A stretch of 64,000 bases of DNA from Chryseobacterium sp. (GTDB lineage Bacteria; Bacteroidota; Bacteroidia; Flavobacteriales; Weeksellaceae), in assembly GCA_018260475.1 (NCBI GenBank), contig JAGLBA010000005.1, positions 62,001 through 126,000 on the forward strand. Reading direction: 5' to 3'. Positions 42,878 to 49,830 of the stretch are shown one piece after another (positions within the stretch are counted from its first letter, which is position 1; each line of letters starts with the position of its first letter). The translations under genes were made by a program, and so were the position numbers. The notes below the pieces were generated by a model that saw only the letters and a list, made by a program, of their open reading frames with translations, did not search any database and was not told the origin of the DNA.

Positions 42878-43429
42878 ATGAAAAATATACTACCAATCTT
42901 CATATTATTTCTTTTTTCTTGTAAAAGTAATTTAAACAAGGATATTACAATATCTCCATCACTAGATATTAAAGACTCGCTTCTTGTTTTAAACATCAGA
43001 AATAATACACACAGGGATTATGCTGTGGAGTTTCCTGCTTTAGACAATTTTTTTTATAAAGACCAGTATGAAGAAAGTTCTCCCGAAAACCTTCGGATAA
43101 CCAAATCTTTTGAAGGAATAGATGATAAAATTGACATAGACTTAAACAAAGAAAATCAATGTTTTTCTCTTAAGAATAATTTTGGAGAGCTTGCTAAATT
43201 TAAATTTTTAAATAAAAAAAGCCAAAAGATTTATTATTTAAAAATTAAAAATTACAGAAAAGGGAAAACGATTATATTTACTGATGATGGATTTGATACT
43301 ATTTACAATATTGCAGGACTTAAGAACAAGGATGTATTGTTATCAAAAATCAAAAATCAAAGTTGTGGCAAGTATGAATATTTTACGGGGAGCTTTGAGT
43401 TTATTCCTAAACAAATTATATTGCCATAA
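42878..43429 (+). CDS. Lipoprotein, probable immunity partner of the RHS tip
   Basis: 183 residues. A short hydrophobic signal and Cys (FLFSCK, about residue 15) indicate a lipoprotein. The remainder has no recognised family and is rich in Lys, Asp and Asn. It starts 5 bp after the RHS stop, the usual place of the gene that protects the producer from the tip toxin. A lipid-anchored immunity protein would act outside the cytoplasm, which fits a toxin reaching the periplasm or surface. The function is inferred from position only. Confidence 0.6.
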   Translation: MKNILPIFILFLFSCKSNLNKDITISPSLDIKDSLLVLNIRNNTHRDYAVEFPALDNFFYKDQYEESSPENLRITKSFEGIDDKIDIDLNKENQCFSLKNNFGELAKFKFLNKKSQKIYYLKIKNYRKGKTIIFTDDGFDTIYNIAGLKNKDVLLSKIKNQSCGKYEYFTGSFEFIPKQIILP

Positions 43430-43594
43430 ACGGTAATGTTCCAAAAGTGTTGGTTTCCCATAACCACAAGGGTTTAGGAGATGAAATAACAATAACAAAC
43501 CTGTGCAGGCAAATGCCTGCAAAAGCGTAGAAGTTCTTTTGGTTTTAAAGGCTACACCAGCCACGAGCATTTTGCAGAAGTTGGGCTCATACAC

Positions 43595-44791
43595 ATGAAC
43601 GGAAGACTTTACGACCCATTGTTGCGCAGGTTCCTCAATGCCGATGAGAACATACAGGATATGTATAACACCCAGAACTACAATAAGTACGGGTATGTGA
43701 TGAACAACCCATTGATGTTTAGCGATCCTGGAGGTGAATTTGCTTTTATTGCTGCATTATTTGGTATAAGTAAGTTCCTCGCTGCAATAATCGGGGGAGC
43801 TCTCGTCGGTTTAGCTTCTTATTCTGTTGGTGTTTTAGTAACAGGGCAAAAATGGAATATCGGTGGAGCGCTTAAAGCCACTTTTTTTGGAGCAGTCGGT
43901 GGAGCTGCAAGTTTTGGTGTTGGAGAAATATTTAAGGCAGCAGCAGAGGTTGGTAAATATGCAACTAAATTTGCTCAAACAATCTATGATAGTGTTGGAG
44001 GTTTTGGTTTGGCGGTTGTACAAGCTGGAACACATGCTATTTCGCAAGGCGTGCTAGGCTTAATGCAAGGACAAAGTTTAGCTTCTGCAGCTTTAAGCAG
44101 CTTTGCAGGAAGTTTAGGTGCAAGTGGCTGGAGTAGCATAATGGGTACAAGTGGCGGTGCAATGATTGCTTTTGGAGCATTAAGTGGCGGCATAGGTGCA
44201 GAACTCTCTGGAGGAAACTTTTGGCAAGGAGCGGTAATTGGCGGTATTGTGGCAGGGTTGAATCACGTGGCGCACAGACCTAAGACTTCTTTTAAAGTTT
44301 ACGATGATGATGGTAATTATGTAGGTAAAATGAGAATAGCAGAATATCGTACTGTTACTTATGACGATGGTTCTATGTCCACAGAGATAGATTTACGCTT
44401 TACTCCAACAAAAAACAGTGGTTATGATTCTTTTCAATGGGTACAAACAGTATCTAAAAATGAATATGGAAAGTATACGGTGTTTAATGATCCTTTACCA
44501 GGTAGTGTAGGTCACGATTCTTCTCCTTATTATTGGAATAAAGCAATGCAAGCAGAAATGTATAATGCTAAAACAAATACTTATAGATTTTATGATAGTC
44601 CAAGAAGAGAAGTTAATAGTATGTATAATGCTTATTGGCGTGGAGAAGTATCACTTGTTGGTATAAATAGTTCTGGAGCACACGCTTTAAGCACTTTTAA
44701 ATGGGGTTTCAATTATTACCAAAATGGTCATTATTTAAGTATGCCACTTATGTCAATACCATATTCGGGAAGATATAAATGGTTAAAATAA
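43595..44791 (+). CDS. Orphan RHS core fragment with alternative toxin tip
   Basis: 398 residues if started at the ATG at 43595. RHS-core homology begins earlier, at GYTSHEHFAEVG (43550), in a frame open from 43496 without a good start, so this is a displaced RHS end rather than a whole gene. The core (HMNGRLYDPLLRRFLNADEN to SDPGGE) resembles that of the full RHS gene but differs at many bases, so it came from another RHS gene. A Gly/Ala-rich hydrophobic region follows, then an unrelated tip (about 225-398) with no family I recognise. Such orphan tips can be swapped into the main gene by recombination. A lipoprotein gene follows after 7 bp. Confidence 0.75.
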   Translation: MNGRLYDPLLRRFLNADENIQDMYNTQNYNKYGYVMNNPLMFSDPGGEFAFIAALFGISKFLAAIIGGALVGLASYSVGVLVTGQKWNIGGALKATFFGAVGGAASFGVGEIFKAAAEVGKYATKFAQTIYDSVGGFGLAVVQAGTHAISQGVLGLMQGQSLASAALSSFAGSLGASGWSSIMGTSGGAMIAFGALSGGIGAELSGGNFWQGAVIGGIVAGLNHVAHRPKTSFKVYDDDGNYVGKMRIAEYRTVTYDDGSMSTEIDLRFTPTKNSGYDSFQWVQTVSKNEYGKYTVFNDPLPGSVGHDSSPYYWNKAMQAEMYNAKTNTYRFYDSPRREVNSMYNAYWRGEVSLVGINSSGAHALSTFKWGFNYYQNGHYLSMPLMSIPYSGRYKWLK

Positions 44792-44798
44792 AGCAACG

Positions 44799-45287
44799 AT
44801 GAAGAAAATTTTAATATTAGTTTTAGGTATAGTCTTTCTTTTAGTAAGTTGCCAAAATAAAACAGAAAATGTATTGATCAATATTAAGTATGTTGGGAAT
44901 TATGATCATGCAATGGATATTTTTTTATCAAACTATAAACCAAGCATTAAAATAGATAATGCCTACCAATCAATTTATGAAGTAAAAAATGAGGAAATAT
45001 TGCAAGAAGTTGAAAAATACATAATCGGAAATCATTCAGAAAAAACGTATAGAACTAACAAATTACAGATTACGATAACAAAAAATAAGAATGAAAAAAA
45101 ATATTTTTTCAATTCCAAAGATGGTGCAAAATTTATTGATTATTTGATAGATAATATAGAAGTTAAAAATAGTACAACAAATAAGCACAAAACAAATCAA
45201 TATTTTCTTGAATCCGAACTGCCACCTTTTAAAAATCAATTAAAAATGTATTCAGGAAAAGAATGGATGAATGAAAAATCGGAATAA
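44799..45287 (+). CDS. Lipoprotein, probable immunity partner of the orphan RHS tip
   Basis: 162 residues with a lipobox (FLLVSC, about residue 18). The rest shows no known domain; it is rich in Lys, Asn and Ile. It starts 7 bp after the orphan tip, matching the arrangement of the full RHS gene and its own lipoprotein partner, so the same role is inferred. The two candidate immunity proteins share only the lipoprotein form, as expected for partners of unrelated tips. A terminator follows at once. Confidence 0.55.
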   Translation: MKKILILVLGIVFLLVSCQNKTENVLINIKYVGNYDHAMDIFLSNYKPSIKIDNAYQSIYEVKNEEILQEVEKYIIGNHSEKTYRTNKLQITITKNKNEKKYFFNSKDGAKFIDYLIDNIEVKNSTTNKHKTNQYFLESELPPFKNQLKMYSGKEWMNEKSE

Positions 45288-45291
45288 CCAA

Positions 45292-45316
45292 AAAATCCCG
45301 CTTTTAGCGGGATTTT
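45292..45316. terminator. Bidirectional terminator
   Basis: AAAATCCCGC (45292-45301) and GCGGGATTTT (45307-45316) form a perfect 10-bp stem with a 5-nt loop between the convergent lipoprotein and XRE genes. Confidence 0.8.
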
Positions 45317-45319
45317 CTA

Positions 45320-45685
45320 TTATAATACGGCAACATTTTTATTAAAGAAATCTTTAAATTTTTGTTTGGTAATCATTGTTTCGAGCATAGAGAAAATCAC
45401 GTTTTTGTCTTTTTCTTCCAATTCGTTTTTCAGTCGCACTTGTTCTACCAAGGTTTTATCTTCTATCAAAATTTCTGTAGGAACTTCGTTATCAGGATGT
45501 ACAATTTGGTCAATAGAAACGCCATAAAATTTAGCCAATTTATCTAGCATTTCTACGGATGCTTCACGTTGTCCATTTTCGATTTTATTATAATGGGAAA
45601 TTCCCAAACCTATTTCTGTAGCCACTTGCTTTTGCAAAAGTCCCTTTTGCTCTCTTAATCCTTTTATGTTTTGACCTAAATTCAT
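45320..45685 (-). CDS. XRE-family transcriptional regulator
   Basis: 121 residues. The N-terminal helix-turn-helix (about 5-60) is classical: IKGLREQKGLLQKQVATEIG, then GLGISHYNKIENGQREASVE. The C-terminal part (about 75-121) is helical and probably dimerises. Regulators of this form often sit beside RHS and other polymorphic-toxin loci in Flavobacteriia; a role in controlling the locus is possible but not shown. It is convergent with the lipoprotein gene and starts only 16 bp from the start of the next, divergent gene. Confidence 0.85.
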   Translation of the reverse strand: MNLGQNIKGLREQKGLLQKQVATEIGLGISHYNKIENGQREASVEMLDKLAKFYGVSIDQIVHPDNEVPTEILIEDKTLVEQVRLKNELEEKDKNVIFSMLETMITKQKFKDFFNKNVAVL

Positions 45686-45701
45686 TATCAGAAAAAACTA
45701 T

Positions 45702-46169
45702 ATGAAAAATTTAATAATGGTGTTGATTCTTTTAATTAACTTTTTATGTACCTCGAAAATTAAAGAAGGATCAGAAATTAACATCTACAATGGGACAAAG
45801 TCTGATATATATTTCCTTGATAAAAGTAATTTTGAGGTTCAGCAATTAGATAAACCCGTCAAAATATTCTCGTATGGTATGGATAATTTTAATAATTATA
45901 AGGAAAGACCATACCTTAATCCGGAATATATTACAATGTATACAAATAAGACCATATTTTTTAGTGATGACGATTATAAAAGAAATAAAGTGTATGAGTC
46001 CTTAATATTTTATATTATTAAAAGGAAAAATCTTTCAGAAAGTAAAAGAACATTGCTAAATAAAAAATTATACGATAGTATAATTGTTGATTTTAACGAT
46101 TTCCATCTACATGGTAGTAATAATAATCTATATATAGAGGAAAATAGGATATTATTTAAAGATAAATAG
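45702..46169 (+). CDS. Hypothetical exported protein
   Basis: 155 residues with an N-terminal hydrophobic segment (about 4-16, LIMVLILLINFL) and a Cys at residue 17, perhaps a weak lipobox. No family recognised; Asn, Lys and Tyr are abundant as in the two candidate immunity proteins. The start lies 16 bp from the divergent XRE gene, too close for an ordinary promoter, so it may be the leftover partner of a lost toxin tip. A strong terminator follows about 90 bp later. It is a plausible gene, but its function is unknown. Confidence 0.5.
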   Translation: MKNLIMVLILLINFLCTSKIKEGSEINIYNGTKSDIYFLDKSNFEVQQLDKPVKIFSYGMDNFNNYKERPYLNPEYITMYTNKTIFFSDDDYKRNKVYESLIFYIIKRKNLSESKRTLLNKKLYDSIIVDFNDFHLHGSNNNLYIEENRILFKDK

Positions 46170-46257
46170 AAAAAAATAAAATTATACTAAAGGTGGAAAT
46201 CTATTTGTTTTAAAAGGGCAGCAGTCGTAAACTTACAATTGCATAAGTTTATTGGCT

Positions 46258-46295
46258 AAAAAATCACAAGTCGCAACCACTTGTGATTTTTTATT
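46258..46295 (+). terminator. Strong terminator
   Basis: AAAAAATCACAAGT (46258-46271) and ACTTGTGATTTTTT (46279-46292) form a perfect 14-bp stem, with T and A tracts on both sides. It closes the RHS locus. The rest of 46170-46441 is AT-rich and shows no gene; no origin-like repeat is obvious. Confidence 0.8.
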
Positions 46296-46441
46296 TTAAT
46301 GACAATTATAATAAAATTAACGCTCGATTTATCGTAAATTTTGTGTGATTATTCAAAAATAAAATCTTTCACAACTTCGGTTGAACTTGTGCAAAGGATA
46401 TTCTTTTTTGTGAAATCTTTGCTGTAATTAAAGAAACAATT

Positions 46442-46699
46442 ATGGCACTCGAAGTTTTAACAAAAGACGATCTCCAAAAATTCAAGATAGAATTGTTGGA
46501 AGACATCAGTAATCTTTTCCAAATCCGCACAACTGAACAAAAATTATGGCTTCGTACCTCAGAAGTAAGAAAAATGCTCAATATGTCTGCCGGAACATTA
46601 AAGAATCTGCGAATAAAAGGGCAGTTAAAATGCTCCAAAATTGGCGGAATCATCTATTATGACTACCGCGATATTGAGAAAATGATGAATCAAAAATAG
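46442..46699 (+). CDS. Helix-turn-helix (excisionase/MerR-like) protein
   Basis: 85 residues. The C-terminal half (about 35-82) is an HTH_17-type winged helix: LWLRTSEVRKMLNMSAGTLK, then NLRIKGQLKCSKIGGIIYYD. The first 30 residues form a helix. In Bacteroidota conjugative elements small proteins of this type stand at the front of the excision or replication genes and bind DNA. It starts an operon with a DnaD-like and a DnaC-like gene, 7 bp from the next start, so it may regulate or help replication or excision. Confidence 0.8.
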   Translation: MALEVLTKDDLQKFKIELLEDISNLFQIRTTEQKLWLRTSEVRKMLNMSAGTLKNLRIKGQLKCSKIGGIIYYDYRDIEKMMNQK

Positions 46700-46706
46700 T
46701 TTAGGC

Positions 46707-47561
46707 ATGAACTACATTTTGCATTTGTCAGGATTTTACGACAGGGTTCTGCAGGACGGCCGTATCTCGCCAACGCACATCAGCCTGTATATGGCGTTAT
46801 TTCAGTTTTGGAACAGTCAGCATTTTAAAAAATCTATCGCAATACATAGAGCTGAAATTATGGAAGTCAGCAAAATACGCTCCGTGGCTACCTACCATAA
46901 GTGTATGAGGGAGTTACACCAATTTGGATACATCATCTATGAACCGAGTTATAATCCGTTTGCGGGAAGCCTGGTGACCATGATGAACACATATCCTGTT
47001 TCACATCCAAATACTGAACAGGTTCAGGAAGATGTTTTGCCGAGCGATACAAAAACTGAATATCCAATTGAACGGTACGATTCAGGTACCTCGACAGATT
47101 TTGAACTTCTGAATGAACCTTATACAAACATTAAAAACAATATAAACAATAAACATATTGATAGTGAGCACCCAGGCAGTTTAAATTTTGAACATGGTGA
47201 TAATTTCGATGACGATGCTGAAAAAAAAGAAAAGTTGCGCCAAAAGAAAAAAACAAATATTGGACGTTTGGTTTATCCGGCGCCTCAGTTTAAAATTCCT
47301 GAGCCGGCGGAGGTAAAGATGTATTTTTCCGAGAAAGACCAGCCTTCGGAGGAAGCCGAGAAATTTTTTAACCATTACGAAGCCAACGGATGGCTTGTTG
47401 GGGGCAGGTCTCCGATGAAAAATTGGCAGGCCGCCGCCCGAAATTGGATTATCAATACGAAAAAATACCAGGCAAACCCGGTAGGCTACCAGTCACGAAA
47501 CCGACCGGAGCCGCGTCATCTGAATGCTACCACCGAAAAGTCTTACCGGGAAAAATTGTAA
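46707..47561 (+). CDS. DnaD/phage replication-initiator-like protein
   Basis: 284 residues. The N-terminal part (about 1-105) looks like a winged helix (RISPTHISLYMALFQFWNSQ, then SVATYHKCMRELHQFGYI). The middle is polar, acidic and low-complexity. The C-terminal part carries FFNHYEANGWLVGGRSPMKN and WQAAARNWI, the DnaD-tail signature found in phage and mobile-element replication initiators. It would load or organise the replisome on the element after transfer. It lies between the HTH gene and the ATPase gene. Confidence 0.68.
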   Translation: MNYILHLSGFYDRVLQDGRISPTHISLYMALFQFWNSQHFKKSIAIHRAEIMEVSKIRSVATYHKCMRELHQFGYIIYEPSYNPFAGSLVTMMNTYPVSHPNTEQVQEDVLPSDTKTEYPIERYDSGTSTDFELLNEPYTNIKNNINNKHIDSEHPGSLNFEHGDNFDDDAEKKEKLRQKKKTNIGRLVYPAPQFKIPEPAEVKMYFSEKDQPSEEAEKFFNHYEANGWLVGGRSPMKNWQAAARNWIINTKKYQANPVGYQSRNRPEPRHLNATTEKSYREKL

Positions 47562-47578
47562 TATGAAAAATTATAAAA

Positions 47579-48220
47579 ATGCAGTTGCCAAACCGACCTA
47601 TACAAATGTCGTTTGATTACTCAAAAGTCATCAATGAATTCCGGGAAAAAGCAGAAACTGTTGTCGGGAGAAAATTCTTAATACCCGATGATGAACGCGG
47701 GATTGTCTTCGGTTTGCTGGCCTGGTTTCTAAACGACGAACTGGTAGCGGAAGAAATGGGAATTGACTTGAAAAAAGGTATTTTGCTAAGCGGACCAATC
47801 GGCTGCGGCAAGACGACTTTAATGAAAATAATGAGGTTAATGCCGTTCCTGAGGAGAAACTACAAAGTCGTAAGTTCACGAGAAATAGTGTCGGAATTTA
47901 TGCTGTCCGGTTATGAGGTTTTGGAAACCTATTCCAGAGGCATTCAGCGTGAGCATAAACGAATTCCCCGAAATTACTGTTTCGACGATTTGGGTGCGGA
48001 GACGACTTCCAAATATTTTGGAAACGAATGCAATGTAATGGCAGAAATCCTGTTGACCAGATACGACCTTTTCAAGGAACAAGGCGTCATCACACACGCC
48101 ACAACCAACCTTACGGCGGATGAATTGGAAACTGCTTATGGAAACCGTTTGCGTTCGAGGATGAGGGAGATGTTTAACTTGTTCGGCTATGATGAAAAGT
48201 CTGGGGACAAGCGTAAATAA
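47579..48220 (+). CDS. DnaC/IstB-like ATPase, probable helicase loader
   Basis: 213 residues. Walker A is GPIGCGKTT at about residue 71 and Walker B is YCFDDLGAE at about 138, followed by a sensor region (THATTNLTADELE) and arginines (RLRSRMREMF) as in AAA+ proteins of the DnaC type. It follows a DnaD-like gene by 17 bp, and such pairs recruit the replicative helicase. The start at 47579 could also be the internal ATG nine residues later (MSFDYSKV). Location within the ICE suggests replication of the excised circle or of the transferred strand. Confidence 0.78.
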   Translation: MQLPNRPIQMSFDYSKVINEFREKAETVVGRKFLIPDDERGIVFGLLAWFLNDELVAEEMGIDLKKGILLSGPIGCGKTTLMKIMRLMPFLRRNYKVVSSREIVSEFMLSGYEVLETYSRGIQREHKRIPRNYCFDDLGAETTSKYFGNECNVMAEILLTRYDLFKEQGVITHATTNLTADELETAYGNRLRSRMREMFNLFGYDEKSGDKRK

Positions 48221-48256
48221 CAAAAAAAATCGTAGTTTTATCACAAAATATACAAC

Positions 48257-48814
48257 ATGAAAAAAACATTTATTATTTGCACAGTCTTGCTCACCACTGC
48301 ACTTCAGGCGCAGTCCGCGGCTGATTTAAAAACCGAGATTGAAAAAATAAAAACCGAAGTTTCAGCTTTGAGGGCTGATATCCAGAGTGTAAAATCGGAT
48401 AATATTTATTTGAAAAAAGTTTTGGATGTAAAAACCCCGATTACAGAGCAGATAAACGACAACACAAAATATTCTGTGATAAAAGTTGCAGGAAATAAAA
48501 AAGATAAAACTATATCAATAGATTTTTTAGTGGAATCGAAAAATGAGTTCAAGACCGCTTTTCTGCAAGACATTGTATTGATTGATATAGAGGGTAATGA
48601 ATATAAGATGAACTTTTTTAAATCTTCACATAATACACCAGATTTATCTGTAAATGTACCTGTTAAGTTAACATTCTTGTTCGACAATATAGTCGGTGAA
48701 CCCCACATTGTAAAGCTGTTTAGGTTTAATTCCAGGAACGAGCCAAAAGATAATAGCGCTAATTTTTCTAAATCTAATCAGGAATTCCGCGACCTGAATG
48801 TAACTTGGCAATAG
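48257..48814 (+). CDS. Hypothetical exported protein with coiled coil
   Basis: 185 residues. A Sec signal (ending ALQAQ) is followed by a short coiled coil (about 22-58, KTEIEKIKTEVSALRADIQS) and a beta-rich C-terminal domain. No family recognised. It lies 36 bp after the ATPase gene and may belong to the same transcript. Its place between replication genes of the ICE suggests an element-specific envelope protein, for example a surface or entry-exclusion factor; that is only a guess. Confidence 0.6.
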   Translation: MKKTFIICTVLLTTALQAQSAADLKTEIEKIKTEVSALRADIQSVKSDNIYLKKVLDVKTPITEQINDNTKYSVIKVAGNKKDKTISIDFLVESKNEFKTAFLQDIVLIDIEGNEYKMNFFKSSHNTPDLSVNVPVKLTFLFDNIVGEPHIVKLFRFNSRNEPKDNSANFSKSNQEFRDLNVTWQ

Positions 48815-48913
48815 GATTCAACTTGTTTATCTACCTTAATATTCCAATGTTCATAATTTAAACATCTTGTTTACGGTTCCATTCTTCCAGTACCTTTACA
48901 ATTTACTGGATTT

Positions 48914-49180
48914 ATGGAAGAAAAATCATCTAAGCAGAAAAAATACCTTTGGCAGCTTACTGTCGACGAGTATAAAGACCTTCATCAAGAACTTAAAAAA
49001 GAAAAACACTATGAATACGGAATAAAGGGTCTTGCAAAAATTTTGGGCGTATCGCGTGCAAAAGCCTACAGTGTGAAGGCTTCAGGAATTCTGGATGAAG
49101 CGATTTTCCAGAATGGTAAAGTTATCGTGATTGATGTCGACAAGGCCTTGAGTTTATTTGCCGGGAAAAATGGAAAGTAG
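48914..49180 (+). CDS. DUF3853 family protein
   Basis: 88 residues. The pattern YGIKGLAKILGVSRAKAYSV and the end IFQNGKVIVIDVDKALSLFA match DUF3853, small helix-turn-helix-like proteins of Bacteroidota mobile elements. The fold suggests DNA binding as in excisionase-type proteins. The gene overlaps the next by 11 bp, indicating a coupled pair with a replication-type protein. Confidence 0.8.
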   Translation: MEEKSSKQKKYLWQLTVDEYKDLHQELKKEKHYEYGIKGLAKILGVSRAKAYSVKASGILDEAIFQNGKVIVIDVDKALSLFAGKNGK

Positions 49181-49820
49181 CAGCCTGGTCAAAAAACTAA
49201 CCAAAAGACTGTGGCGGAAGAACCAGATCAAGCCGCTTGGGAGCATTGCTATCAGTGTGTATTCATACCTGCTTTGGCAACTAAAGAAGCAAAAATGTGA
49301 TAGCATCCTGGTTTCTGATTCCGAACTTGCGATCCAACTAAAACTCAGCAGAAACACCATCCGTTTGGGTCGTGAAAAATTAAAGAAGTCAGGACTTTTG
49401 AATTATCAAGTTCAACCCGGTAGACCTGTTCAATACATATTTGATTTTGCGGAAAATATTTTCGTTGAGGCAAATTTAAAACCTTTGGAAAAATCGGTAA
49501 AAGTTCCAAATGTGCCTGCGGCAGAAGATCCATTGGAAGTCGAAAAACAGCCAATAGTTTCAGAGAAACAGTCAGGAATTCTTTATCCTGACTTTTCAGA
49601 AATTTTAGCCTACGCTCAAAGTTTGGAAGAATACAGCGGCGAACTGGAAACTGCCCTGTCAGAGAAATACCAGTCCTGGGTTTCAAACGGCTGGAAAAAT
49701 GCTTTTGGAAAACCTATTGCCAACTGGCAACAAAGTGTAAAGAACAGCCTGCCATATCTCAGAAAACCCCCACCCGGTAAAACCGACTTCCAAAATATTC
49801 CTGAGATAAAGAGGCCATAG
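49170..49820 (+). CDS. Second DnaD-like replication protein
   Basis: 216 residues from the ATG at 49170 (MESSSLVKKL); a TTG four codons before is in frame but weaker. The N-terminal part has a winged helix (about 45-85, LVSDSELAIQLKLSRNTIRL). The C-terminal part has YQSWVSNGWKNAFGKPIANW, the same type of tail as the protein at 46707. It overlaps the DUF3853 gene and ends 10 bp from the convergent giant gene. A role in replication of the element is inferred; the sequence differs enough from 46707 that it is not a recent duplicate. Confidence 0.6.
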   Translation: MESSSLVKKLTKRLWRKNQIKPLGSIAISVYSYLLWQLKKQKCDSILVSDSELAIQLKLSRNTIRLGREKLKKSGLLNYQVQPGRPVQYIFDFAENIFVEANLKPLEKSVKVPNVPAAEDPLEVEKQPIVSEKQSGILYPDFSEILAYAQSLEEYSGELETALSEKYQSWVSNGWKNAFGKPIANWQQSVKNSLPYLRKPPPGKTDFQNIPEIKRP

Positions 49821-49830
49821 CTTTGTAGTT

